Counted from the first letter of the stretch, positions 9,202 through 18,524 are shown. The stretch: 64,000 nucleotides of DNA from CAUZIZ01 sp965222655 (GCA_965222655.1 CBDCUP010000003.1:310001-374000), one strand, 5' to 3'. Program-made: numbers and translations. The notes: generated by a model from the letters alone, not told the origin.

Positions 9202-9328
9202 CCGGTCGAGCTTGCGTAGTGAAATTCCAAACATCAATAGAAGTCAATCCCAAAGGGGCTAAGGCCTCCAGCCCAGTGAGGCCACCAGCTGAAGCTGGAC
9301 CATTCCGGAGGGAATTCAGGCGGACGGG

Positions 9329-9504
9329 TGTGGCGGCGGTCTCCAGGCCGCCGTGTGTCGAGCCAACGGATCGACTGAAGAATACTTCGGCCTGGAGACC
9401 GAAGCCACGTCCGAGTTTCAGGTCAGTCCCACCCCCGCTGCGCTGCCCCATTCGAGAAGGAAACTTCAGTCGAGGGACGTGGAGGTGGCCTCCAGGCCGC
9501 CGCT
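9329..9504. repeat. Dispersed palindromic repeat A, one full copy plus a linked half copy
   Basis: The palindrome at 9329-9412 has arms GGTCTCCAGGCC and GGCCTGGAGACC around a central segment. It is followed by the linked module CCCATTCGAGAAGGAAACTT and a second GGCCTCCAGGCC arm at about 9486-9497. The same units recur at 23951, 39061, 42110, 46321, 57545 and 63386, always between genes. They could form a cruciform or a hairpin transcript. The remainder of 9202-9562 shows nothing else. Confidence 0.8.
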
Positions 9505-9562
9505 TGGAAGCGTTTGGAGATCATTATTAATGACGATGTAGGCCTATTCGAAAAGGGAACAC

Positions 9563-10555
9563 TTACCCATTTTCCAAAGTATCGTCGTCCTCCCGGAAAG
9601 GGTGGCCGGTCTCATGCACGAATACGTCTTCCAGGGTCGGCTTGCCCACCGTGATCGACTGGATCTGATCCCTGAAGTCTTCCATCAGGTCGTCGATCAA
9701 CTTGTGTCCCTTGCTGTGCTCTAGCCGGACTGCCCCGTTCAGGACGATTGGCTGGCCGGAGAATCGCTCCTCGATCTGTTCTCTGAGGCCTTCGGGATCT
9801 CGGGAGTGGACGATAATCACATCGCCACCGACACGATCCTTCAGCTTGTCCGGACTACCCTCGATAACGACTCTTCCCTCATCGATAAGGATCAGATGAT
9901 CGCAGTGGTCCGCCTCCTCCATCAGGTGGGTTGTAAAGACCAGAGTCAGGTTCTGCTGCTCACGGATTTTCTTCAGCTGGCTCCAGAATGAGCGGCGTGC
10001 CGTCGGATCCAGACCTGCAGTGGGCTCGTCCAGCAGGAGGATCTGAGGCTGATGAAGCAGGCTTTTTGCCAGTTCAACGCGGCGCCTCAAACCGCCGGAC
10101 AGGGTTCCGACTCGATCGCTGTTGCGCTCTGCCAATTTGGACCAATCCAGGACCTCCTCGATTCTCTCTCTGAGCCGGCGACCGCGCAGACCGTAGAGCT
10201 TTCCGTGACAAGCAAGGTTCTCCGAAACACTGAGCTGCAGGTCGAGACTATTGGATTGGAACACAACACCAATCAGGCGACGAATCCGATGTGGATCCTT
10301 CGCCGCGTCCCAGCCTCCAATCTGCACCTGGCCCTTGTCCGGCAGCAAAAGCGTACACAGGATTCGGAAGATAGTCGTCTTGCCACTCCCGTTAGGGCCC
10401 AGCAGGGCCACAATCTGATTCTTTTCGATGGAGAGGCTGACCTCCTGGACGGCTTGACGCTCCCCGTAGTTGAAACTGATCTTCTTGACCTCAATATCCA
10501 AGGAGCGGGAAAGGGGAGACTCGCCCGTGGCTTGAAGGGATTCGCTGGATGTCAT
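9563..10555 (-). CDS. ABC transporter ATP-binding protein, DrrA/NatA type
   Basis: A 330-residue ATPase with Walker A GPNGSGKT, signature LSGGLRRRVELA, Walker B ILLLDEPTAGLDP and the switch His in VFTTHLMEEADH. The roughly 80-residue C-terminal extension is typical of DrrA- and NatA-like exporters paired with ABC-2 permeases. It starts 21 bases after ctaB and looks like the last gene of the respiratory block. In related clusters such ATPases can accompany oxidase assembly genes. No permease gene follows: repeat A lies downstream, and then a convergent gene. Confidence 0.9.
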   Translation of the reverse strand: MTSSESLQATGESPLSRSLDIEVKKISFNYGERQAVQEVSLSIEKNQIVALLGPNGSGKTTIFRILCTLLLPDKGQVQIGGWDAAKDPHRIRRLIGVVFQSNSLDLQLSVSENLACHGKLYGLRGRRLRERIEEVLDWSKLAERNSDRVGTLSGGLRRRVELAKSLLHQPQILLLDEPTAGLDPTARRSFWSQLKKIREQQNLTLVFTTHLMEEADHCDHLILIDEGRVVIEGSPDKLKDRVGGDVIIVHSRDPEGLREQIEERFSGQPIVLNGAVRLEHSKGHKLIDDLMEDFRDQIQSITVGKPTLEDVFVHETGHPFREDDDTLENG

Positions 10556-10576
10556 GCTACTCGCTACTCGGCTGCA

Positions 10577-11491
10577 TCAGATCCGATCCAACACCATCAG
10601 AAGCAGGAGGAGAGGAAGATAGGCCACCGAGGCCCGGAGCACGTGTCTGGCCGACTCCCGCGATCGGTCGACGACAACGCGGGCGGAAAACCACAGGAAC
10701 AGCGAACCCATGATCAGCGCGCCAATGGCGTAGATGATCCCTGCCATACCTAGAATCGTGGGAAGCAAGCTGGCTCCCAACAGTAGAATTGTGTAGATCA
10801 AGATGCGCCATGCGGTTTTCTTCCCGTCCCTATCGACCACAGGCAACATCAAGAATCCTCCACGTTCGTAGTCTTCCCGATAGATCCATGAGATCGCGAG
10901 AAAATGGGGAAACTGCCAGAGAAAAAGCAGGGAGAAGAGAAGCCAGGCCTCCAGCTCAAGACTGTTGCGGGCAGCCGCCCATCCGAGCAGCATGGGGCAG
11001 GCTCCAGGAAAGGCTCCCACAAAGGTGCAGAGGAGAGATCTTTTCTTGAGGGGAGTGTATGCAAACAGGTAGACAGCCGCACCCAGGAAACCCACGAAGC
11101 CTGTCAGGAGGTTGGTGGTGAGAGATAGGTAGAGAACCCCACCCCCCGTCAGAAGAACTCCGAAGACTAGAGCCTCGGTCTCCCCCAGACGCTTTGCCGG
11201 TAGCGGCCGTCCCATGGTCCGTCGCATCTTGCCGTCCGCCTCACGCTCGAGAAACTGGTTCAGCACCGACGTCCCGCTCACCAACAGCAGGGTACCAAGC
11301 GAGAGGTGGAGCAGAATTAGCGTGTCAACGACAGATGCGGCCAGATAAAAACTGGCCACGGCCGTCAAAACTACCAGCAGTGTGACCCTCGGCTTGGTGA
11401 GCTGGTAGTAATCGTGAAGCCGCGAGATGGCAGACGCCGAGCCTGCCTGCAGTGGATCGGCTAGCTGACCTGAGGCGGATTCCGCCTTCAA
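10577..11491 (-). CDS. ctaB: Protohaem IX farnesyltransferase (haem O synthase)
   Basis: A 304-residue UbiA-family membrane prenyltransferase with about eight or nine hydrophobic helices. NQFLEREADGKMRRTMGRPL is the first Asp-rich prenyl diphosphate/Mg motif, and YTPLKKRS and DREDY-like loops (IYREDYERGG) are also present. It adds a farnesyl group to haem B to give haem O for the aa3 oxidase encoded upstream. It overlaps ctaA by four bases, so the two haem A synthesis genes are translationally coupled. Confidence 0.94.
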   Translation of the reverse strand: MKAESASGQLADPLQAGSASAISRLHDYYQLTKPRVTLLVVLTAVASFYLAASVVDTLILLHLSLGTLLLVSGTSVLNQFLEREADGKMRRTMGRPLPAKRLGETEALVFGVLLTGGGVLYLSLTTNLLTGFVGFLGAAVYLFAYTPLKKRSLLCTFVGAFPGACPMLLGWAAARNSLELEAWLLFSLLFLWQFPHFLAISWIYREDYERGGFLMLPVVDRDGKKTAWRILIYTILLLGASLLPTILGMAGIIYAIGALIMGSLFLWFSARVVVDRSRESARHVLRASVAYLPLLLLLMVLDRI

Positions 11492-12447
11492 GAGGACAAT
11501 CCTTCCGACTCTTTGAGATCGAGGAGTGGATCTCTAGAATCCCTTTGCTGAGCGAGGGAAAGAAAGAGGATCAGGCTCCCGGCCAGGAGCACGGCACCGA
11601 CTGCTACATGACAGGTCGTAATCACAACACCGCTCAAAAAAGGTTGTGCTTGCTGCAGGCGAACGACCCTGGCCCAAAAGGCACCCAGTCCCAATAGCAG
11701 TTGAAGACCAAATAGAAAAACCATCAAATATCCCAGGCGATTCGAGGACTTGGCGGGGGTGCGACCCTGAACCGCGAACATCGTCGCGACAACAAAGCCA
11801 CCAACAACAAGGGCCCAAAACAGATGTGCCAAGAGCGCAGAAGTTACCAGGGCCGCCCCCTTACTCCCTCCGACGGTCCCAGTGTGGCGCAGGATGGCTC
11901 CCAACATCAACTGGACAAAAATCACCAGTACCGTCATTGATGCCATTTTCGTTTGGCGATCCAAGCCCGGCTGCGCGCCCGATCGATGTAGAAGAGATTG
12001 ATCTCCTTGACCGGTGGGTGAGGTCAGATAGGCGAGTGTCACCAGCAAACAGAAGAAAATCTGCCCCAGGCACGCGTGAGCAACGGAAACAGAGGTGGGC
12101 AGAAAGAAGAGAACGGTGACTCCACCAAGAATCCCCTGGGCGACTACCATACCAAGGGCCAGCCAACCGATCCGCCTGACCCACGGTCTTGGCTCTGACT
12201 TCTGCAACCAGAATGCAAGGACAATTGTAAGAAGCCCGACGGTAGCCGCAATCAGGCGATGAGAATGCTCATAGAGGATTCCGCCAACCATTTCCGGAAA
12301 CAGGCTGCCATGGGAGAGAGGCCAATCGGGGACAGAGAGACCCGCATCGTTACTGGTGACCAACGCCCCCGCCACCACCAGCACGAAGCCAGCGATGGCG
12401 GTCATCACCGCAAATCTGTGTAACCCTCTGGAAGGGTCCCCACCCAT
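11488..12447 (-). CDS. ctaA: Haem A synthase, CtaA/COX15 family
   Basis: A 319-residue membrane protein with about eight helices and an internal two-fold repeat. His residues sit in EHSHRLIAA, AHACLGQ, ALLAHLFWA and TTCHVAVGA at the places of the haem ligands of this family. It oxidises the C8 methyl of haem O to the formyl of haem A. GGAGGAG precedes the ATG. It follows the cupredoxin gene after 88 bases and overlaps ctaB. Confidence 0.93.
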   Translation of the reverse strand: MGGDPSRGLHRFAVMTAIAGFVLVVAGALVTSNDAGLSVPDWPLSHGSLFPEMVGGILYEHSHRLIAATVGLLTIVLAFWLQKSEPRPWVRRIGWLALGMVVAQGILGGVTVLFFLPTSVSVAHACLGQIFFCLLVTLAYLTSPTGQGDQSLLHRSGAQPGLDRQTKMASMTVLVIFVQLMLGAILRHTGTVGGSKGAALVTSALLAHLFWALVVGGFVVATMFAVQGRTPAKSSNRLGYLMVFLFGLQLLLGLGAFWARVVRLQQAQPFLSGVVITTCHVAVGAVLLAGSLILFLSLAQQRDSRDPLLDLKESEGLSS

Positions 12448-12535
12448 ACACCTACTCCTCCGGTTGAACCGGGAGTTCGGCCCGGTCGAGCCTGCCCCAG
12501 TTGGAGGGAGCCCACTATTCCCCAGGGTTGCGGGC

Positions 12536-13324
12536 TCAGCCTTTGATGCTGAAGCTCACTTCCTTGCTCTCGCTGGCTCCGACGGTCACCTTCTGCTCGG
12601 TAGCACCGAACTTCTCGTGCCAGGCCTCGATCACGTAGTCACCCGGCGGCACGTCCTTCAGCTCGAAGGTTCCTTCAGCACCGGTAACCATGAAGTAGGG
12701 ATGGGCGACCACACCCACATAGCTCTTCATCCAGGGGTGAACATTGCATTTGACCGGAATCATCACTTCAGTGCGGGGGAAGGACTTGATCAGGGGTTTT
12801 CCCTGGGCGCGCTGAGACTGGTTCCACTCCCGGTTGCTTTTGGGTAGGGGATGGATGTTGTGAGTGGTCGGGTCGCTGTTGAGGATCTTGATCTCCTGCT
12901 TTACTTGAACGCCGATAACGTGGGGAGTATACAGGCAACTCTTCTGGTTCAATGTGACCTGTTCGCTGGGTGCAGGGAAGGTGTATTGCTCCAGTCCTCC
13001 CTTGATCCAGACGAAAACGTTGCTCAGAGTGCCATTTTCGTTGACGATCACGTCTTGCGAATAAACCTTGTCTGAGTGCTGTTTGCTGCAGACCGGATCG
13101 GCATCCATCCGAAGCCGTTTGCCCTTGGGAGCGGTCCCTTCGAAGCTCACTTTGCCGGCGATACTTCCGGCCTGTGACAGATCGGGGGTCACACCCTCTG
13201 CCTTCTTCTCGGCGGGCTCATCGGCTGGGGGCGCTTCGGCGGCCTTGTCGCCCCCACCACAGGAGACGGTAAGGAACAAGAAGCTGCCCAACACGACCAA
13301 GCTAAACATCTTTCTCTTCATCAT
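12536..13324 (-). CDS. Cupredoxin-like lipoprotein with a C-terminal carboxypeptidase-regulatory-like domain
   Basis: A 262-residue lipoprotein. The N-terminal signal ends in the lipobox LTVSC, so it should be anchored to a membrane. An acidic linker follows. The central part holds TTHNIHP (about residue 155) and KCNVHPWM (about 193), a His/Cys/His/Met set that fits a type 1 copper site. The last 60 residues (GTFELKDVPPGDYVIEAWH) look like a carboxypeptidase regulatory-like beta-sandwich. This arrangement is known from methylamine-utilisation-like cupredoxin proteins. Lying between the multihaem cytochrome and ctaA, it may carry electrons or copper for the oxidase. That role is inferred. Confidence 0.75.
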   Translation of the reverse strand: MMKRKMFSLVVLGSFLFLTVSCGGGDKAAEAPPADEPAEKKAEGVTPDLSQAGSIAGKVSFEGTAPKGKRLRMDADPVCSKQHSDKVYSQDVIVNENGTLSNVFVWIKGGLEQYTFPAPSEQVTLNQKSCLYTPHVIGVQVKQEIKILNSDPTTHNIHPLPKSNREWNQSQRAQGKPLIKSFPRTEVMIPVKCNVHPWMKSYVGVVAHPYFMVTGAEGTFELKDVPPGDYVIEAWHEKFGATEQKVTVGASESKEVSFSIKG

Positions 13325-13433
13325 CTAGTACCTCTCTCGAAGGAATTGATTAAGTTTATTACGGAACCAGGAATCCCCTTTCTAGAATTCCCGGCTCATT
13401 CGATGAAATGGAGCACGAAGGAATCGTTCCAGT

Positions 13434-16400
13434 TCACTTCAGTCTTCGCTGTTCCTCGGGAGTGAACTGGAACATATATCTTACGACAAGATCGGCGTGG
13501 TCCTTAGGATAATCCTTCATACTCGGCAGATCCGCCAAGGCAAAAATCCAGCGTTTGCCGTCCCATTCGAAGAGCCCGGAGGGCATCGAGGTACCCGGCT
13601 GAATGATCTCTGGATGAACGATCCACCTGCGGGTCCAGTCCGGTTTCAAGCGTTCTCTCGTCAGCGCGAAGCTGGGGGCGGTGGCCGTCTGGTCTGCCTT
13701 CGGATCACCCGTTGCATGACATCTCAAACAGGGCGCAGCTGGGTGGGTAAAGAGCTGGCGAGCCATGGTCAGCTCGGCTGCCGACAGGGATTCCAGCTCA
13801 GCCGGCATATAAGGGAGAGTCTGCTGGCTGGAGGCACTGAAGAAGCGTACGAGCTTTTGGACCTCGGCATTAGAAAGATTGAAGGTAGGCATGCGGATCT
13901 GCAGGTAGTCCCGAACGCCGTTTCGATGGGTGTCGGTCTCGCTCAAGGCTGGATTCTTCAAGAAGGGCGCCAACCAATTCGGATCAACACGAGCGCCTTC
14001 ACCTACCAGGGGTGGGGGAAGAAGTTCCTTACCATCGTCGGTTTGATAGAGGGGGAGTTGCCGTAGGACAGTCTTCTGGCCCGGAGCGAACTGGTGGCAA
14101 GCCACACAGTTGTACTTCATCACCACTTTCCACCCCTCCTGAATATCTTTGCGACCGCCTCCGGGGCGATAATGGAACTTTTCAGGAATCTTCTGATCGA
14201 CGCTGCCGAGTAGAAATGTGGTGACCTGTGTCTTCTGCTCCTCGCTCAAATGGAAATTGGGCATCCTCAACTTTTCCAGGGGTTTCTTCACTTTGCCCTG
14301 GTCGTAGATGGCCGGGTCGGCCAGCTTCCGTTCGAAGAAACCCTTGTGATTGTACCAACCCTCCTCTTTCGCCTCCTCGGTGAGCAGTGCAAAGTCGAGA
14401 CGTTCGATCGGCTTGCTGCCCTCCCTGGTCAGGTTGGTGCCGATCTTACTTTCGTTCTCCAGACCCGCAATCTCGTGACATCCACTGCATCCGTAGTGAC
14501 GGACCAGAAAGCGCCCCTTCTCGGCCAGGGCGGGATCGTCCAGCTCGGGTACTGCTGGATAGGCAGCATCTTCACTCTTCTGGGTCATAAGGTAACTGGC
14601 AACGTCTCGAGCCTCCTCAGGCGTGAGACGAAGAATCGGCATCGTGGTTGGATTTTGAACCTGAAGCGAGTGGTCTCCCAGAGGACAGTGATTGTTGTCC
14701 AATCCGAAGTCGAACGGAAGCCCATTCTCGGCGTAATCTTCCGGAGTGATATCCCGCTTGTGGATGGGGCAGTACGGAAGAGTCCTTTCCCGCGGATTGT
14801 GGACCCAACGGACCAAGTAGTCGTAGTTGACCTTTTCGCCGACGCGGCTCAGGTTGGCTGCAAAGTCACCTCCCACCTGTTCGTCACCTTCGCCGATCGA
14901 ATGACAGGCCATGCAACCACGGGATTCGAAGATTGCCTTCCCTCGTTCCCCATCACCCGCACCTTGTTCCTCCAATCGAGGTTCCACTCCCGACTGCCAG
15001 ATGAAGGCAGAGATGGCCTGAATCTGCTCATCCTCCAATCGAAACTCCGGCATCTTGGTGGTGGGCCGAAATCCCTTGGGATTCTTGATCCAAACGGGGA
15101 GCCAGTCGCGGCGCAGTTTCGCCTTCACCTCCTTCAGGTTCGGTGCAAGCTTCTTGGTCTCCATGAGGAGTTCATCAACGCGATCTTTACTGCGATCCAT
15201 CCGAGTGTCCAGGTCTGCGATGCTGAGCGTGGTCTTCTCAGCTTCCGCATAGAGTCGAGCGGCCTCCTCATTGGTCTCAGCCTCGTCGGCTCGAGCGACG
15301 GTTCGTTCGATCTCCAGCTCTGTCTCGATCCGGCTGGTGGACAGATCCGCGATTGCCTTCTGCAGCTCACGAGACTCTCGGACGTCCTCCCCAAAACCTT
15401 CCCGAGCATGGCAACCTGCACAGCCACGCTTGGCAAAGAACTCCCTTCCCGCTGAAAGGACGGGAGCGTGTTCGAGGCGCCGGTCGGCCTCATGGCATTG
15501 CAAGCACCCGGCCTCGAAATTCTCGGGAGGATATAAGGGATGAAGCCAGTGTTTATATTTGCCATGCGCCTGCACCACACTGACCGTTCCAACCCCGTTG
15601 CCGTTGTGGCAGGGGGAGCAACCAAAGACCTCGGTGTCATGAATGCCTAGAAGAGAGGAATTGGGGTGGCTCGCAAAGACCTTCTCACCACCCATGTTCT
15701 CCGCTGTAAGAGCAACTGGTTCCAGGATCCCCGCGTGGCAGGACTGACATCGATCAACCAGTCCCATTTCGGGACTGTGGATTTGCTTGATCTCGACCGA
15801 ATACTCGTCCAAGCTGCCGATCAGCCGCGTGATCTGAATCTCGTTGGGACCGGTCAGGCGAGCCTTGGCGTAGCCGTCAAGCTCCCGCCTAAGTTCGCCA
15901 GGTCGCCGCGCCAGCCGGACCTTGCGCGCCCCAACCTGACCCTGTCGGGCCTTGAGCGACGAGAAGAGTTCTTGAAATTCCTCGAACGTCAGACTCTTTG
16001 GCTCCGGGGGCCCGCCGTTTCCACCCGGCGAGGGCAAACGGACTTCATAGGGACCGGCCAACAGCTGATCCAGCTCTTCCTGAAAGTCCGCTTTATCGCC
16101 TTCTGAGGCCGTCTCCAGTTGGTACATCTTTTCCTGAACCTGGCTCCGGACACTGGCGAAATTCTTGGTTATGGCGTCCAGGCTACCTCTCACCTGCCGC
16201 TCTTCGCTGTTGCTCTCTTGCAGCTGAACCTGGATATCCGCCTCTGCTTTTTCCAGGGCAGCCTTCAGCTCCTGGTAGCCCTCAGAGGCGTAGATGGCTT
16301 GCTCCTCGCTGGACCTTGCTGGTTTGAGCTCCTGAAGTGCCTCACGATACAGACCCACGAAGTGCTCCTGATACCCAATCCAAGGCCGGAGACCGCTGGC

Positions 16401-16550
16401 TTCATCGTAGAAGGCCCAAATCAGGGTCACAACCAGAAGCAGTGAGCTGATGGCAATCGGAGTCGCCAACGAGGAAGTGACGATCGGATCTTCCTCTGGA
16501 ACGGGAGCCTCTTCAAGACGGGATCGAGATTTCCACCAATTTAAGCTCAT
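13434..16550 (-). CDS. Octahaem c-type cytochrome with membrane anchor, subunit of the bc complex
   Basis: A 1038-residue protein with one transmembrane helix near residues 30-50 and a large exported part. There are eight CXXCH haem motifs: CQSCH (about 269), CSPCH (313), CLQCH (350), CAGCH (377), CMACH (547), CSGCH (689), CVACH (815) and CLRCH (943). Segments about 60-180 and 385-470 look coiled-coil. The later haem domains resemble repeated class I cytochrome c units with MP motifs (TKMPEF, TTMPIL, LRMPNF, IRMPTF) as likely Met ligands. The gene starts seven bases after the cytochrome b C-terminal gene. It probably replaces cytochrome c1 and the soluble cytochrome c, passing electrons from the Rieske protein to CuA. 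Confidence 0.85.
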   Translation of the reverse strand: MSLNWWKSRSRLEEAPVPEEDPIVTSSLATPIAISSLLLVVTLIWAFYDEASGLRPWIGYQEHFVGLYREALQELKPARSSEEQAIYASEGYQELKAALEKAEADIQVQLQESNSEERQVRGSLDAITKNFASVRSQVQEKMYQLETASEGDKADFQEELDQLLAGPYEVRLPSPGGNGGPPEPKSLTFEEFQELFSSLKARQGQVGARKVRLARRPGELRRELDGYAKARLTGPNEIQITRLIGSLDEYSVEIKQIHSPEMGLVDRCQSCHAGILEPVALTAENMGGEKVFASHPNSSLLGIHDTEVFGCSPCHNGNGVGTVSVVQAHGKYKHWLHPLYPPENFEAGCLQCHEADRRLEHAPVLSAGREFFAKRGCAGCHAREGFGEDVRESRELQKAIADLSTSRIETELEIERTVARADEAETNEEAARLYAEAEKTTLSIADLDTRMDRSKDRVDELLMETKKLAPNLKEVKAKLRRDWLPVWIKNPKGFRPTTKMPEFRLEDEQIQAISAFIWQSGVEPRLEEQGAGDGERGKAIFESRGCMACHSIGEGDEQVGGDFAANLSRVGEKVNYDYLVRWVHNPRERTLPYCPIHKRDITPEDYAENGLPFDFGLDNNHCPLGDHSLQVQNPTTMPILRLTPEEARDVASYLMTQKSEDAAYPAVPELDDPALAEKGRFLVRHYGCSGCHEIAGLENESKIGTNLTREGSKPIERLDFALLTEEAKEEGWYNHKGFFERKLADPAIYDQGKVKKPLEKLRMPNFHLSEEQKTQVTTFLLGSVDQKIPEKFHYRPGGGRKDIQEGWKVVMKYNCVACHQFAPGQKTVLRQLPLYQTDDGKELLPPPLVGEGARVDPNWLAPFLKNPALSETDTHRNGVRDYLQIRMPTFNLSNAEVQKLVRFFSASSQQTLPYMPAELESLSAAELTMARQLFTHPAAPCLRCHATGDPKADQTATAPSFALTRERLKPDWTRRWIVHPEIIQPGTSMPSGLFEWDGKRWIFALADLPSMKDYPKDHADLVVRYMFQFTPEEQRRLK

Positions 16551-16557
16551 ATCTCTT

Positions 16558-17493
16558 TTAAACGCTAAACCAAGGTGTTACCAAAACGTACTTCATTCGC
16601 AAGAGTTGGCGCAGTGCGATCTTCAAAGGAAGCGCCCACATCGACAGTAGTAGAGTCTGCAACGTCAGATACTGCAACAGGGTCATTCGAGCGTAGATCT
16701 TCTTGTTGAATTCGGTCCACACAATCAATTTGTGCGTCAGAAAACCGAAGACCACTACATACAAACCAATCGCCAGGAAGCCCACCAGCCCAATCCAAGG
16801 TTGGCTCGTAATGCCTAGCATCTCGTGGAAATCAACGTTGGTCTCGAATACGAGACGATGGTGATCCCAGGTCTGGCCGGGCCAGAACCACATCCAGCCG
16901 GGCCCACGAATGAAGGTCCCTATCAGGACCAGCTGCAACCAGAGAATGAGGAATCCGAAACAGAAGGTAAGAATAGCGAACTTACGCTGACGGAACGTGT
17001 AGTACCCATTGCCCAGGGGATTCGTGTCAATGTAGGGGATCGCGATCAGGCCAACAATGATCAAGGTCGGCACCAGAACACCTGCAATCCAGGGGTCGAA
17101 GTAAACCAATATCTCCTGAAGCCCCAGAAAATACCAGGGAGCCTTGGATGGATTCATGGTGAGGTTCGGATTGGCAGGCTCCTCCAATGGTGCATTCAGG
17201 GTGATAGACCACACCATCAAGATCACGGTCACGATGATGGCGGCAAGCAACTCGACACGAAGCAGGTAGGGCCAGACATGAACCTTTTGCTCCCACCCTT
17301 CACGATACGGTTCGATCTTTCGGTGGTGCGTCTTGGCCAGTTTGGGATCGTCCTCCACCTTGGTGATGAGTCGATCCGTGGCTAAGGACTGCCGGAAACC
17401 GTACCAGACAAAGAACGGTACCAGGAACACAAGGCCTACAATCGGTATATTGTCGGGAGCTGAGACAATCACCCAGAGCTGATGCCAATCCAT
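16558..17493 (-). CDS. Cytochrome b C-terminal half (subunit IV-like)
   Basis: A 311-residue membrane protein that matches helices E-H of cytochrome b, with extra helices at the C-terminus. The Qo-site motif PEWY of mitochondrial cytochrome b appears as KAPWYF near residue 118, so the usual Glu is Ala. YIDTNPLGNGYYTFRQRK is the subunit IV-like loop. It works with the N-terminal half encoded 70 bases upstream. The split is as in b6f-type complexes. Confidence 0.85.
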   Translation of the reverse strand: MDWHQLWVIVSAPDNIPIVGLVFLVPFFVWYGFRQSLATDRLITKVEDDPKLAKTHHRKIEPYREGWEQKVHVWPYLLRVELLAAIIVTVILMVWSITLNAPLEEPANPNLTMNPSKAPWYFLGLQEILVYFDPWIAGVLVPTLIIVGLIAIPYIDTNPLGNGYYTFRQRKFAILTFCFGFLILWLQLVLIGTFIRGPGWMWFWPGQTWDHHRLVFETNVDFHEMLGITSQPWIGLVGFLAIGLYVVVFGFLTHKLIVWTEFNKKIYARMTLLQYLTLQTLLLSMWALPLKIALRQLLRMKYVLVTPWFSV

Positions 17494-17563
17494 GGGGCGG
17501 AACCTCGTAACAAATCGGTCTTGCAGTTCGACTTGACCTGGTAAAACGACCGGGCCTAGCCCT

Positions 17564-18487
17564 TCATTTTCGTGCCGGTTTTATCTCCGATGCGAGCATC
17601 ACGGGTGAGGGCCCTGAAATACTTCCGTCCTTTCGCACCCGCCAGAAATGGACGGCCAGTAACACCGAGAGAATCAAGGGAATAGCGATGCAATGCCAGA
17701 TGTACGCGCGTAAGAGCGCATTCGAATCTACGATCGACCCTCCCAGCAGAGCAAACCGTACATCGTTGTAGGCGGTGATCCCCAATTCGGCGCCAAATGG
17801 TCCTTCGTGGCCAAGCAGGGGCGTGGCACGGGCCATGTTGGTCCCAACCGTAACCGCCCAGAATCCCAACTGGTCATCCGGCAGCAGGTAACCAGTGAAA
17901 GAAAGGAGCGAAGTCAGTACCAGTAAGATCACCCCCACCATCCAATTGAACTCTCGCGGGGTCTTATAGGAACCGGTCAGGAATACCCGAAACATATGCA
18001 GCCACACCGTGATGATCATCAAGTGCGCGGCCCAGCGATGCATGTTTCGAAGCAAGCCTCCGAAGGGCACATCGTTGTGCAGGTACATGATGTCCGCGTA
18101 GGCCTGGCCCTTGGTCGGGTGGTAGTAGAACATCAGAAACACACCCGTGATCGTGAGTACGATGAACAGATAGAGGGAGAGTCCTCCCATGCCCCAGGTG
18201 AAGCGAAAGCGGACGGCATCACGGTTGACTTTGGCTGGATGCAGATGCAGGAAGACGTTGGTCAGAACTGCGAGAGCCCGATTGCGCGGAGTGTCGTCCA
18301 GCTTGTGCCGGAAGAGCGACTTCCAGAGTTGCGTCCGTTTGTGATCACGAACCGCATCCCAGTCCTCTTTGCCTTTATCGACAAAGGGCTTCAGTGTGAC
18401 TTTGAGTCGCTTGATCAGTGGCGGCCGTGACTCCTCCTCAGGAGTCTCTTCCACCTCAGGTTCCTTGACCTTCTCTTCGTCAGCCAT
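17564..18487 (-). CDS. Cytochrome b N-terminal half (cytochrome b6-like)
   Basis: A 307-residue protein. After a charged cytoplasmic extension of about 80 residues, four helices carry the bis-His haem ligands: HRWAAHLMIITVWLH, and then WHCIAIPLILSVLLAVH. It binds the two b haems and forms the quinone sites together with the next gene product. GGAG precedes the ATG. The long acidic N-terminus (KVKEPEVEETPEEE) is unusual compared with b6. The gene sits 37 bases after the Rieske gene. Confidence 0.9.
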   Translation of the reverse strand: MADEEKVKEPEVEETPEEESRPPLIKRLKVTLKPFVDKGKEDWDAVRDHKRTQLWKSLFRHKLDDTPRNRALAVLTNVFLHLHPAKVNRDAVRFRFTWGMGGLSLYLFIVLTITGVFLMFYYHPTKGQAYADIMYLHNDVPFGGLLRNMHRWAAHLMIITVWLHMFRVFLTGSYKTPREFNWMVGVILLVLTSLLSFTGYLLPDDQLGFWAVTVGTNMARATPLLGHEGPFGAELGITAYNDVRFALLGGSIVDSNALLRAYIWHCIAIPLILSVLLAVHFWRVRKDGSISGPSPVMLASEIKPARK

Positions 18488-18524
18488 AGAGGCAATCTCC
18501 GACCGATCCTAACTTACCGTCGGC

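Noticed and set aside
14250..15455. A 401-codon open frame on the plus strand
   Set aside because: It is antisense to the octahaem cytochrome, which shows eight CXXCH motifs on the minus strand, and its own translation has no recognisable domain.
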